From Catonia carolina (lineage: Eukaryota; Arthropoda; Insecta; Hemiptera; Achilidae): a stretch of 64,000 bases of DNA. Made by a program: the position numbers and the translations under genes. Below, piece after piece: positions 50,421 through 62,201 of this stretch. The stretch covers positions 17,339,715-17,403,714 of the forward strand of contig JAQMRL010000012.1 in assembly GCA_035578175.1 (NCBI GenBank). Reading direction: 5' to 3'. Numbering within the stretch: position 1 is the stretch's first letter; every line of letters starts with the position of its first letter. Under the pieces are notes generated by a model, which did not search any database, was not told where the DNA came from, and saw only the letters and a program-made list of their open reading frames with translations.

Positions 50421-51596
50421 TCTGACTAATATTTTATATGAAGATATTTTTATATGAAACTGTATAAAATTACAAGCAAATTTAAAAAAAGAGGATGCAA
50501 ATATTGACTATTTTAAGACATTGAGGAGATCGCTGCCTATTGACAGTAGCTACTCCAACCGGAACCATTAAGTTAGTTTTTTTATTTATTTTGTTTTGTT
50601 TTTCTTTAATATTTATCCCTCATGATATCCCTACTCCAGAGTCGTTTCAGTCGTCTTATAGTGAAATTTGGTAAATCTGGTATGTCTAGGTCAACATTGT
50701 TTTCTCCTGATGCATAAATGACGTCACGAAACAACTATACAAGACGATGCACGACAAATTTGAATTACATGACAACCCTCTCATACAAAACATGTACACT
50801 AAGGGGATACTGGGTACTCAGTGTTACCTCCCACAAAGGGCGAGGATTAACTATAGCTTTAAAAAGATAAAGGAAGGAGGAAAGAGTGATTGTTGCCACA
50901 AAATTTTAACAGAAATAAATTAAGTATTAACTTGCCAGATTTAAGAATTGCCCAAGATTAAAGCATTAAATAAAAAAAAAAATATTACATAATTCTATGA
51001 GACAAAATTGGCATTACTTTTCTAACAGCCACATCAGTTAAAATTTGAAGAAAACATAACAATTAAATTTTAATAAAACCCAAAATAAGACCCCAACAAC
51101 CTCAAAAAAGATTTGAGCATTTATTGGCCAATAAAAGGATTTCCCCCAAAAAATAGAATAAATTGGGTTAGGCATTAACTACCCACATCAAAATTATCGC
51201 AAAAATAACAATTAATTATAAAGATTTACCAAAACACATAATTAAAAATGTAATAAAAACATTGTCAAACCGGAGTTTCTTTAATTTTTTTTAAAATGTC
51301 CTTGGGCGAACTCTTACACAGAAAAGATTTCAATCCAGCATCGCCGATTTGAAATATTAACGTCACATTAATTTAGCGATTCAACTCATGATGTTGAATT
51401 ATGGGCTGAATCACAGCAGTGGGTATAGCCCCGGTAGGTTGGTTGTAAAACACGAAAGTTATAACATGTGAGCCAAGAGAATCACGCTGGAACTTGAACC
51501 CTGGACAGAACCAGAAATGCCACCAGCAATTACCGGTTCACCCTACTGTGTCTTAAATGACACACTAGACATTTGCGACATCACAAAAAATAGTTG
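50421..51596. other. Intron; nothing recognised
   Basis: AT-rich; 51400-51560 is more mixed ('gaacttgaaccctggacaga'), possibly a degenerate SINE head. No open frame of note. Confidence 0.35.
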
Positions 51597-53650
51597 TTTA
51601 TTTATTCCATTTATTACTCCTCCAAAAGAGCAAAGCCCGTGCTTGGAGGAGGATTACTGTAATTACAAAAAACACTTAGCACAAAAGTGACACTACAATA
51701 CAACAATAATAGCACTGATAAAAAAACAAAGGAAAAACAGTTAATACCAATACATCACTTATTACATAAAAAATAAGTCACACAAAAGAGAAAATGATCA
51801 AATAACCTAAAAAACACGTTAGTATAAAATAAAAAGACAAAAATACAAATGTTAATAAAACTTATGATAAAAAAAATTAATTTGTTAATAAATGATAATA
51901 TAAACATCAGCAAAGTTATGAAATAGCATTAATAAAATATGACAAAATAACCTACCAATTTACTTAAATTATTTTAGAGATAAAAATGAAAACAAAATTT
52001 AACCTTAACTACCTCCCTTAAATTATTTAACTATTTCTTCATACACAAATACAACACATAATAAACATAAATTGAAGTCTATAACCCTTTGGTATCGGAT
52101 TTTCCAGTCCCTGAAAGCCCCCTGGAAGTCGGTAACCCATAAAGCTTCTAGAGCCCTCATCATAGCGAGTTGAACAGCTTCTAGAGTCCCGAACCCGTCC
52201 CCTTTAGTACTCTCTTGATCTTGGGGAATAGGAAGAAGTCCGTATTGAGGTGGTGCCGTATCCGGACTGTAGGGAGGCTGTGGCAACGTCGCCCTCGAGT
52301 GTTTGGCCAATTCCTCGGTAACAAGCAGACAGGTGTGCGACGGCGCATTGTCGTGGTGGAGGATCCAGGAATCTGCAACCTCCGGACGGACTCGGCGAAC
52401 CCGGGCGGTCAGTCTTATTGATCCCGACCTCTTCTGCGATTGCTCGGATGCTCAGACGACGGTCAGTGTTCAACACATCACGCACTTTTTGCACATTTTA
52501 GTCCGTGTGACTGGTTGATGGACGTCTGGCACGCTGTTCGTCGTGGACGTCATCGCGGCCCTCTCGGAAATTCTTGTGCCACTGGAAGACTTGAGTTCTG
52601 TATATAGCTTCCTCACCGTAAACCTCATTGATCATTTTAAGAGTTTCCGTAGGCGTTTTTTTGAGTTTGACACAAAATTTGATGTTACACGTTGCTCGAT
52701 TGTATGCTCCATTTTCACTCCGACGAGATCACTGAACACGCACTGCGCTCTCGCACGATGCTAACCCTCCAAGCGTCTAGAGGCAACTGACTCAGGCTCG
52801 CTCCCCTTCCCTCGATCCCCCACCACCACTAGAGCACCAACAACCAAACGTTTACAAACGTTTTACCTGGGCGTCACAAGGTCAGTCCGGTTACTTTTTA
52901 TACAAACCCTGTATAACTGTAACTGACAAATATTTTAGTGAGCCAATAATACCCGACTAACGCTAGTGGCGAAGAGAAATCATAGACTCCAAGTGAGAGT
53001 TCTGCCCCAGCTGAATTACAAATTTTTGATCAAGAGTTTGAAATTCTTATCATGATACTTGTCTCTAACGTACTCCAGAAGCAAGTTGTAAAACTTAGGT
53101 ACCAGGAAGTCGAAATGTCTGTCCTGCAGTTGTATTTTTCTTAAAAACCTGTAAAAGGCCAATGGCTGCTCTTCTGGTTACATTCTGCCCTGATAAGGGA
53201 GTGAAATCGTTAGTCCTAATTAGATAAAAAATTGCAGACTTAATGTACAACTTTCCAATATTCAAGACAGGAAGCTGTTCAAAAAGAGGCTAAGAAGTAT
53301 GCAAGGAATCCTTTTTCATTCTCATATTTTTTTTGTATGACAATTGACCTAATGCTGTTATTAAAAGCAGCCCCCCATCCAATAATCCCATACTGTAATA
53401 AGGACTGCACAAAGCCCAGATAAACCATGCGCATCACATTCAGCAGAACATTCTCTCTCAATCTCACAAGATAGAAATTCACAATTCTCAAACGTTTCAC
53501 TAGGAAATCAACATGCACATCCCATTTAAAAAATTGATCAATATAGACTCCAAGGTACTTATAATTGTCCACCTTACCGATAGGAAAACTCTGCAAAAGA
53601 TTTCATTAGAATTTCTCTGTCCATATTTAACTTTAGTAAGTCATTCATGT
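51597..53650 (-). mobile_element. Jockey/CR1-like LINE, 3' part, split by a mariner
   Basis: On the minus strand RT text at 53640-52960 leads into a 3' untranslated tail ending 'taataaatggaataaataaac' near 51600. The mariner at 52050-52916 interrupts it. RT pieces: VDNYKYLGVYIDQFFKWDVH, VDFLVKRLRIVNFYLVRLRE, YLGFVQSLLQYGIIGWGAAF (open at 53279-53596), then after frameshifts KLYIKSAIFYLIRTNDFTPL and TAGQTFRLPGT. Confidence 0.72.
52050..52916 (-). pseudogene. Mariner transposase pseudogene with one terminal repeat
   Basis: From the right: terminal repeat CAGGGTTTGTATAAAAAGTA (minus strand, about 52914-52880), then MEHTIEQRVTSNF (the usual mariner-type N-terminus), a helix-turn-helix stretch, VQKVRDVLNTDRRLSIRAIA-like text, and then directly HHDNAPSHTCLLVTEELAKH, LPQPPYSPDTAPPQYG and GTLEAVQLAMMRALEALWVT. 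The first catalytic Asp block is deleted and the third position (APSDY) reads APPQY. Several frameshifts. The left terminal repeat was not found. Confidence 0.85.
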
Positions 53651-54284
53651 AAATAATAAACAATAGCGAACTTAAGAAACAAGTTATCTAAATTCTGTAC
53701 ATAAAAATTCGCTTATCAGTGATATGGCAAATCCACCATTAAAAGTACACAATTTATTAATCAGATTATTTATTACTATTATTATTTTATTATAATTAAT
53801 TATCAGATTAATTATTAATTGTGTACACAAATACACAATTAATCAGCCAGTGCGACGCCTTTGTTAAAAGATTAAAAAGATTGAGCAGAGATCTTCTTTA
53901 ATAATTCTTGCTGCATGTCTGTCTAAAAGGATAAATGTGTGACGTACTAGATGTAATTTTTGTTTTGATTTCTTTTAAATATGATTTATTACTATTGTTA
54001 ATAACTTTCTTTGACAATATGAACGTTTTATTGTTTTTTTCTTTAGTGTATTTTTCTATCATTGTTATTCCAAATTGAACATTGTTGAATCTTGTTTTTG
54101 ATAGGCTCAGGTAATGGTCCTGCAAAAAAAGGTAATGCGAATACTAGACAAAGCATCTCCAGTAGAGGACTGTAAGCTAATTTTTAGAAAATAAAGTACT
54201 ATGGCAGTTATTTGCTTATATTTATTTATGAATATACATACTTTTGGTTAAAAAGAATTTAAATAATAATGAAGTAATTTCAGA
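53651..54284. other. Intron; AT-rich, nothing certain
   Basis: 53600-53760 on the minus strand may continue the RT upstream of the YLG block. A direct/inverted 'attaatcagattatttatta' repeat lies at 53755-53850. Confidence 0.35.
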
Positions 54285-54490
54285 TATTCATGACTTCAAT
54301 AATCGTAGCAGGGATTATCTAGTTGTCCCTTTTAGTAGGTTGAGAAAGTGCCAAAATAATATCTATACATCATTTTAATAGGCTTCTTGAGTCCCTCAAA
54401 AGCTTAAGTTATAACGAATTTGAAAAAAAATTGAATATTATTGACAGAAAGAGCCTATTATACAATCGGCCAGTATTGAAATGATCACAT
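54285..54490 (+). pseudogene. CR1/jockey-like LINE C-terminal relic
   Basis: IHDFNNRSRDYLVVPFSRLR, then pieces like SPSKALSYNEFEKKLNII. This is the N.R....L..P..RL......LP..IK.L....F...K block at the RT C-terminus. Opposite strand to the LINE at 51597-53650. Confidence 0.5.
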
Positions 54491-54769
54491 CGAGGTGCAG
54501 ATTGATGACCTTGTTTAAATTTATTTGTTTTTATGTATCTATATTTTTGTATTTTATGTACCGTTATTTTGACATTATCTATTTCAACATTGGTTGGCTA
54601 ATGATTGAAGCATGTAATAATAATAATGATATTGGTGCCTGTTCTTGTTAATTGTGTAATGTAATATCAATATTCTCTTATCTTTTGGTTGGTCACTATA
54701 GTGCAGTTAAACATTCCAAATAAAACATTAAAAAAATTCAACAATTTTTTTTTTTTATTCAATTTGCAG

Positions 54770-55051
54770 GATGCAGAAGACCAATTGAAGGAATTTGTAT
54801 TTAAGAATAAACAAGATGAGAATGGAACGTCAAGTGAAACAGAAACTAATGCAGATCCGAATTATCCGAGCAGACGCTTATCACTTTCGTCAAACTTTGC
54901 CACAGTAAGACCTTTTATGCGCAGAAATATGTCATCAGTGGAAACAAAAAATGTAGAAACACAAACCGAGCAGACTGAAAATTTCACATCGATGCAAGAG
55001 CATTCACCGACCCTTGAAAATCCGGACGATACAGAAATAACGAGACTGTAA
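54770..55051 (+). CDS. F-box protein (FBXO28-like), last exon
   Basis: The acceptor TTTATTCAATTTGCAG ends at 54769; phase 0. 93 codons to TAA at 55049: DAEDQLKEFVFKNKQDENGT, SETETNADPNYPSRRLSLSS, RPFMRRNMSSVETKNVETQT, ending DDTEITRL. Low-complexity, Ser/Thr/Glu-rich and probably disordered. Joined exons give about 375 residues plus the missing N-terminus, near the 368 of human FBXO28, though that protein ends in a basic coiled coil not seen here. Confidence 0.65.
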   Translation, partial: DAEDQLKEFVFKNKQDENGTSSETETNADPNYPSRRLSLSSNFATVRPFMRRNMSSVETKNVETQTEQTENFTSMQEHSPTLENPDDTEITRL

Positions 55052-55160
55052 TCAAAATTGCAGATATTGTTACAATTCGTGCCTGCGATTCAAATTTCAG
55101 CGATCAAAAAATAACAACAATATTTTAAAGAAAATTAATAACTTATAACATAAATTAATT

Positions 55161-55175
55161 AATAAAGTAAATAAA
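55161..55175 (+). promoter_or_regulatory. Poly(A) signals of the F-box gene
   Basis: AATAAA at 55161 and again at 55170, about 110 bp after the stop codon, followed by a T-rich stretch at 55183-55200. Placement fits a short 3' UTR. Confidence 0.55.
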
Positions 55176-55206
55176 AAAATTACTTTTTTTAATTTAATTT
55201 GTTTAC

Positions 55207-55440
55207 CCCCACCGGGTTGGTCCAGAGGTGAAGTCGTCGCTGTAAATCAGCTATTTAACAGCTGATTTTCGAAGACTAAGGTTCCTGGTTCAATTCCTAG
55301 CAAAGGTAGTTACTTTTATAAAGATTTGAATACTAGATAGTGGTTAGGGTTGTACGTCGATGGTTGGGGTTCCATTAACCATACTCTGTCTGTATAAGAC
55401 ATCCCTCATCTCATTGCGTAATGGGGTTGGTTATTGTTCT
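55207..55440 (+). mobile_element. Second type of tRNA-derived SINE
   Basis: 'accgggttggtccagaggtg' (A-box-like TGGTCCAGAGGT) and GGTTCAATTCC (B box) with a long insert between them as in tRNA-Leu/Ser, then a ~150-bp body ('gtacgtcgatggttggggtt'). Different from the SINE at 241. Ends not fixed. Confidence 0.6.
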
Positions 55441-55717
55441 TAAATTAAAGAAATTGCAACGTGCACACATTCGGCATAAAAAAAAATTTTTACTATCTCT
55501 TGCCCTAAACAAATAGTGTACTAGTAGTATTAACGGTTCATGAAAATGAGCTTAAAGGTCACTGTAGCCAGCTGTAGTAGAGGCTGGTTACTGGATGTAG
55601 CCCCTACGAAAGAACAGTTGATATCCTCCACTCCCCGTACCTCACCCATCACGTTTAGTCACTTTACTTCTCATACACACATTTTGTATTAGTAATTTGT
55701 CACTGTAAAACAAAAAA

Positions 55718-56275
55718 TCTGGTGTGAAACACTCACACAACTTTCTCTTTCAAATGCAAATAATTAACAATAATATTAGTAATAAAACATTAGAAATAAA
55801 CAAAAAACTAACTTCAAAAAACCTAACCTTATTTTAATCATGAGTGAAAGATGCAAAATTAAAATCAACCTCAGTTTGGCTTAAAAATACAGAAAATCAC
55901 TCTTTCACGCTAAACTAGGCTCTGTAGAGGAAAATGCTTTATATAAAAGTTGTAGATCTTTTAATTTCCTATAAATTTGGTTATAACCACTTTTGTCGTA
56001 AAATGCGTCCTAAGGTCGAAAATCTTAAAAAAATTCATTTTTCACAAGGTTTCGTGAGAAAAAAACCGAAAATCGCTAATTACCGTAAACTAAGTGTTAT
56101 ATAAAAAAATGTTTGAAATAAAAGTTGTAGGATTTGAAATTGTCTACAACTTTTATTATGTAAATTTTTGCGCTAAATTCATATTAAAGCCGCAATCTTA
56201 AAACAATGTTTTTACGTGAAAACAGCCTCACCAAGAATTTCAGCAAACATTGTGCCTACCCTATTATGTAGAGCA
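55718..56275 (-). mobile_element. Family A repeat, truncated at a mariner fragment
   Basis: TCTGGTGTGAAACACTCACA to 'accctattatgtagagcata'. Stops where mariner sequence begins. Confidence 0.8.
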
Positions 56276-56307
56276 TAATATTTTTTATTTTAAGAATTTT
56301 TTTCTAC

Positions 56308-56380
56308 AGACCCTGCCCCATCCTCTGTATTTTCCAAATTTGGCCCCTAGTGATTTCTTTTTGTTTCCAAATATGAAAAA
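56308..56380 (+). pseudogene. Mariner transposase fragment between two family A copies
   Basis: LQTLPHPLYFPNLAPSDFFL, then FPNMKK: the region around the third catalytic Asp (HPPYSPDLAPSDFFLFP in mariners). Only ~25 codons remain. The family A copy at 56383 starts inside it. Confidence 0.75.
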
Positions 56381-56382
56381 AT

Positions 56383-57232
56383 CTGGTGTGAAACACAACT
56401 TTCTCTTGCCAATGCAAATAATTAACAATATAACCTAATATTAGAAATAAATTAGAAAACATAACCTAATTTTAATCATGATTGAATGATGAAAAATGAA
56501 AACCAACGTCAGTTTGGCTTAAAAATACGGAAAGTCACTCTTTCACGCTAAACTAAGCTCTGTAGAGAAAAAAGTTACAAATAAAAGTTGTAGATCTTAA
56601 AAATCTAAAAAAATTTATTGTAAATTTATCTACAAATTTTATTGTAAAAAAAACAGAAAATTGTTAATTACGACTAAAGTAAGTGTCACACAAAAAATGT
56701 TTGAAATAAAAGTTGTAGGTTTTTAAATTACCTACAACTTTACATTTTTGCACTAAAATTCATACTAAAGCTGCAATCTTAAAAAAACATTTTTTGTATG
56801 AAAGCACAGCCTCCCCAAGAATTTCAGCAGACATGCCACCTACCCTATCTTATAGATCATAAGAAATGAAGTAAATGAGGTATTTTTTTAAAAAAATCGT
56901 AGGAGCTGTTTTTGAGAAAATTGCAAAAAAGTGAAAAATGACAAACTACTACTTCCGATTGGCCGATTTTTACATGTTCGTGTCGGATTCTGTAATAGTA
57001 CCTAACTTAAGTTTCAAGTTCGTACGATGTTTCATTCTTGAGATATTTTGTTCACACACATGTGCGCCCAGACACACTTACATACATACACACATACAGA
57101 CGAATCACTAAACATGTTTTTTGGGTTCAGGGGGTCTGAAAACGTGTAAGTTAGATCCAGAACTCGATTTCGAAAAATCAACATGAAAACAATTCTTTCC
57201 TTCCTATATATTCACACAGGCCAGAGAAAGTA
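56383..57232 (-). mobile_element. Family A repeat, nearly full length
   Basis: TCTGGTGTGAAACACAACTT (with a ~9-bp deletion) to 'caggccagagaaagta'. (CA)n at 57053-57097. Confidence 0.82.
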
Positions 57233-57659
57233 AAAATTACTTCAGCGAAAATCGGTTTGGGATTAAGGAAAAGGTGATCTCTTAAACAGGTTAAAATTTG
57301 CTGAGTTTAAGAAATGTAATTTTTTTAATGAATTTATATGTCAGAAAATCACTGCACTAAGAATGTAGAACTGAAGGGAGATTATGTTGAAAAATGAATT
57401 TAGAAAATGTATTTTTTTAATAACAGAAAAAATGTACATTCTGTTCGCCATGTAACAATAAATGAATGAATTAGTAATTACTAGTTAGTGTGTCTTGAAT
57501 GGAGAATTCACTCATTGATCCACCTCCTCTGGATCTTGTGTTTGGTAATAAATATTTTCTTGTCTGCAATAAGGGTCTGTTGGATGTTTTCATCGTAGTA
57601 TTCTCAGTGTTTGTGCGTTTTTAGGAGGTTCACTGCCAAAAAATTGTAATGATTTTCTT
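57233..57659. other. No gene seen
   Basis: AT-rich intergenic sequence. Confidence 0.35.
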
Positions 57660-58134
57660 ATGTGATATGTTGAGAAGTTACTTATATTAATATTATTTTG
57701 TGTTTTACTATTGGTATGTTTAAATCGGTTTGTAAAATTTTGTTTGAGATGTACCATGGTGATTGTGTGAGTGTCCTGAGAATTTTAGATTGGTATCTTT
57801 AAATTATGTCTGTGTTAGAATTACTGGCTGTTCCCCTAAGCCGAATTTCATGAGTCCATATGGGCTTTAGAATGGTGTTATATTCAAGAATTTTATTCGA
57901 AAGGGTCCTCTTCCCCAGTATTCAATAAATTTGTTTAAATTTTATGTTCATTTGTTTTCGTTTTAAGTGTATGTGTGTTCTCCACTCGAGACGTTTGCCT
58001 AGACACATGCCGAAATGCTTGGATGAATGAGAACGATGCATTGCAACGTCATTAATATAAACAGGTGGAAAGTCACCTCTTCGAAGAGTATATGTTACTT
58101 GTGTACATTTAGCTTTGCTAGTGTTATTTATCAT
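57660..58134 (-). pseudogene. Jockey-like LINE RT relic
   Basis: Minus strand: KCTQVTYTLRRGDFPPVYIN, KHFGMCLGKRLEWRTHIHLK, RKQMNIKFKQIY, then frameshifted FLNITPF.SPYGLMKFGLG. T..LR...CP.V..N......Y.YLG..LD.RL.W..HI..KR matches jockey RT after the YADD domain. Confidence 0.75.
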
Positions 58135-58560
58135 GCTATCCTGGAGAGTGTGTGTACCTATGGTGCAGAAGTGTGGTTATCGACTAAGAGGCAGAAGAAT
58201 CGCCTAAAAGCGGTCGAGATGGATTTCTGGAAGCGGAGCTGTGGTGTGTTGCGCATCGATTGAATTCCAAAATTTGGAAAAGAATTGGCGTTCAAGGAAA
58301 TGTCATGGATGCTATATCCCAGAAGCAACTAAAATGGTTTGGCCATTTGCAGAGGATGGAGTATGGTAGGTGGCCAAAGAGGAGTAAATGCCAGATGGTA
58401 GAAGAATGAGGTGTAGGCCGGAAATGACGTGGTTGGATGGTGTGAAAGAGACAGTCTTGGCAGCGGCTTTCCAATGGTAACTGGATAGACAAAGAGAGGT
58501 GGTGCTTAGGAAGTGAGATACAGCTGGGGCTGTGAATCCTCACATGAATATATACAGTTC
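58120..58560 (+). pseudogene. RTE-like LINE RT C-terminal relic
   Basis: Plus strand: SVCTYGAEVWLSTKRQKNRL, KAVEMDFWKRSCGVLRID, then QLKWFGHLQRMEYGRWPK in another frame. LYGAE.W....KQ..RL.A.EM.F.RR and L.W.GH..RM...R.PK are the standard C-terminal blocks. It abuts the jockey relic head-on at about 58125. Confidence 0.75.
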
Positions 58561-59379
58561 TTATTCACCATATCTTCTGCCAATTTGATATTCATGTAAT
58601 TGTTCTTTAAAGTGTGTGATACAATGTCTGGTAATTCGTCGTAAAAGCTTGTGTAGCGGTATCATTGGCTAACGTTGCAATTGTTACGTTGGTCTTACAG
58701 GTAGTTTGTGGTAAATAAAACTGTAGAACAGTGGTTCTCAAACTTAGTAGACCCACAGCTCCCTTCATCTACCGATCATTTCTGGTGGCACCCTTATTAA
58801 CCAACCAACCATTGTACAGTACAAAAATTGTAATTGTATTTCTAACTAAATTACTTTTCACTTAATAACAATAAAATATTGATAAAGGTAAATTATTAAG
58901 AAAAAAACATTAGTTTGATTACCACAAAAATGTATATTATGTACAAATATAACAATAAAATTGCTGTTTACATTGACTTTATACTAATATAAATACAAAG
59001 CGTGTTTTTTTTGTGCAGGCTAATCTCCAAAACTACTGTACTAATTTCCATGAACAATTTCTTTTTTAAATTTTCGAAAATGATAACCTTAAGGGCCCTA
59101 ATGAAGATTTTCATAAATATGTATGTGTGTGTGTACATGTGAGTACGTATTGGTTTTGAAGTAGATGAAGGGGTGTGATGAAGACCAGAGACATACACGG
59201 AGGAATTTAGCAAAACATTGTATGTGTGTGTGAGTACATGTTGGAGTAGGCCTGTACAGTCAATTTAGCAGCTACACTATATCTCAAAAATAACTAAACG
59301 GAAAAATTTGTCATTCACTTATGATTAAAACATAGGTAATATGTTTGATTACAATGGTTGTTACATTGGTTGTCCATAA
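58561..59379. other. No gene; a lone hAT-like end at about 58735
   Basis: CAGTGGTTCTCAAACTTAGT at about 58734 has the CAGTGGTTCTCAAACTT start common to hAT terminal repeats; no partner. GT-rich tracts at 59123-59140 and 59221-59233. Confidence 0.45.
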
Positions 59380-59755
59380 CGGGCAGATGGAATGTAAAAT
59401 TAATTGCACTCGATCTGTTGGTTCCAAGGCTACAAAAAAAGTTCTGTTTCTTATCATATAGTCAGCCAATAACTACTGAACTATTTAAGAACAGAAGAGG
59501 TAGAGGTAAAAGGCACTAGTCAGAGTTATCTTCTCTGAGAGTAATGAATTTCACTATACAGCCAGACCCTGTGAAGAATGAACTGAAGGTGTCATTTGCC
59601 GGATGGAAAGTGGGTGCTTTTCGGAGGGCCTGGCAAGCTGATAAGCATACTCTTTCAACTCGGTGAGAAAAGCAATATTAAACCACCTCACTCCTCGTTT
59701 TTACTTAGTAAAACCTCTAGAGATTCAAATCAGCCTATCAGCTGTTGACCTAAAA
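59380..59755 (+). mobile_element. Family B repeat, full length
   Basis: 'acgggcagatggaatgtaaa' to 'cagctgttgacctaaaa'. Confidence 0.75.
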
Positions 59756-59949
59756 ACATTTACATTGGCAAGAAAAGTCATGTGAGCATTTACACCAGAT
59801 TTTTATTTATAACAAGCCATTCAAAGCTAAAATCTGAGAACAATACAAAATTGTGGTTCTGTCATACAACTAGGCAAGTTGCAAATATTGCAAAAACAAG
59901 TGTGCTTCTTAAAACTTTGTGTCTTTCACAAATGTACATCTACTTATTT

Positions 59950-60415
59950 TTACTTTCTCTTACCTACATGAATATAATAGAAAGGAAAATATTGTTTTCA
60001 CGTTGATTTTTCTAAATTGAGTTTCTACAGAATCTACACGTTTACAGACCCCCTAAACCCAAAAAAACATGTTTTTAGCGATTGGTCTGGGTGTGAACAG
60101 AATATCTAACTAACAGAACATCGTACGAACTTAAAACTTAAGTTAGATACCACAAGAAGACCTGACACGAACATTTTCATCAAAATCGGTCAACCGGAAA
60201 TCGTACTTAATTCGTGTCATTTTTCACTTTTTTGCAATTTTCTCAAAAACGGCTCCTACGATTTTTTAAAAATCGCCTTATTTACTAAATTTTTAAAGCT
60301 CTACAAGATAGGGTAGGCACCATTCTGCTGAAATTCTTGGGGAGGCTGTTTTCATGTAAAGAAATGCTTTTCTTAAGATTGTGATTTTAATATGCATTTT
60401 AGCACAAAAATGTAG
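59950..60415 (+). mobile_element. Family A repeat, 5' half
   Basis: 'tactttctcttacctacatg' to 'tagcacaaaaatgtaggc'. A terminal scrap of another copy ('ggcaagaaaagtcatgtgag') is at 59766-59803. Confidence 0.78.
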
Positions 60416-60691
60416 GCTGCAGCTTGCAAAGTAGTGTTTCTAGTAGTATAGACTCATATTTTTCCAAAATCTCAGGTAAATGTTCCTAAAATGAAGCAGC
60501 CAACTGGTAAGGACAGTGGAAATGTTATTTATTGTTGTAATTCTTACAAATTATATATTAAAAAACAAATTTTTTTTGTTTCTTTTGTATTTTGATTTAC
60601 ATAAAACATTTCTATCTTTAGCTAATATATATGAAACAATTTTTGAAGTCTATTCAATTTTAAACTTTATTCAATTCCTAAAAAATTACAT

Positions 60692-61600
60692 TATTACTTT
60701 CTCTTGCCTATATGAATATATAGGAAAGTATTGTTTTCATGTTGATTTTTCAAAATCCAGTTTTCACCGAATCTACACGTTTTCAAACCCCCTGAACCCA
60801 AAAAACATGTTTTTAGCGATTGGTGTGCGTGTGAACAGAATATCTCAAGAACGGAACATCGTACTAACTTGAAACTTGAAACTTAAGTTACATACCACAA
60901 CCGGACCCGACATGAACATTTTCATCAAAATCGGTCCGCCGGAAGTAGGAGTTTATTCGTGTAATTTTTCACTTTTTTGCAATTTTTTTCAAAAACTGAC
61001 CCTACGATTTTTTTTTTAAATCGCCTTATTTACTTAATTTTTTATGCTCTACAAGATAGGGTAGGCGCCATGTTTCCTGAAATTCGTGGTCAGGCTGTTT
61101 TCACGCAAAAAATTGTTTTTTTTTTAAGATTGCGGCTTTAATATTCATTTTAGCGAAAAAATATATATAACAAAAGTTGTAGAAAATTTAATCATACAAC
61201 TTTTGTTTCAAACATTTTTTTGTATAACGCTTAGTTTAGCAGTAATTAGCGATTTTCTGTTTTTTCTCACGAAAACGTGTGAAAAATTGATATTTTAAAG
61301 ATTTCGGCCTTGGTATGCATTTTACGACAAAAGTTTATTTAATCAAATTTATAGAAAATTAAAAGACCTACAACTTGTATTTAAAACATTTTTCTCTACA
61401 GAGCCTAGTTTAGCGTGAAAGAGTGATTTTCCGTATTTTTAACCCAAACAGGTCGATTTTCATTTTGCCTGTTTCACTCATGATTAAAGTAAGGTTATGT
61501 TTTTTGAGTTTAGTTTTTTGTTTATTACTAATGTTAGGTTATATTGGTCATTATTTGAATCGGCAAGAGAAAGTTGTGTGAGGGTTTCACACCAGATTTT
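60692..61600 (+). mobile_element. Family A repeat, full length
   Basis: 'ttactttctcttgcctatat' to 'ggtttcacaccagatttt'. Almost co-linear with 13550-14527 except that the microsatellite is collapsed to a few GT units. Confidence 0.85.
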
Positions 61601-61799
61601 ATTTAAATCTCTAATATTGTGCATACATTGCAATCTGTTCAACTTAAGAACAATAAGCAATCCCATGATCTGATGAGATGAGGACAATATGCATGACACC
61701 AATGGCAGTTACCACTTAACCTTGTGCAGAACATTATTTGAGTAGATTCAATTTCTTACAGTTTCTTCTTTGAAGTGATAATGTACATAAAGTAAAATA

Positions 61800-61975
61800 C
61801 CTTCTTAATAAATTAAATGTGTACAACCACTACACTAGAAAGAGAACTGATTACTATGTTGCTAATCACAATACTAAATTGTTTGAACAAAAACCTACTT
61901 TTGTAGGTAGCAAATACATAAATTTCGACAAGCTTTAAAAACTTGTGTTAATTTTAAATTTGTTTAAAAAAAGCT
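61800..61975 (+). pseudogene. Jockey/CR1-like LINE C-terminal relic, inverted relative to the next
   Basis: NVYNHYTRKRTDYYVANHNT, then KLFEQKPTFVGSKYINF. It closely matches VHNHNTRNRNNYYVANHSTK of the minus-strand LINE at 62202, so it is the same family in the other orientation. Confidence 0.75.
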
Positions 61976-62201
61976 AAAGAAATGATGAGACATTTTGCAT
62001 TGGGCATGTTCCATTCTAATTTTTTTTGGTTAAAAAATAATATATAAACTACTACGTAAACGCTGAGGCAAATTGTGTATTATTTGACACGCTTTTTTTT
62101 TTTTTTTTTTTGCGCCCTGGAGACTCCAGGAGGAGTATAGGACATGCCGTCAGATATAACACCTGAAATACATATAAGAATCACACAATGTATCACTACT
62201 A

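Noticed and set aside
53755..53850. Inverted repeat as a terminator or origin
   Set aside because: It is a low-complexity AT stretch; pairing is expected from composition alone.
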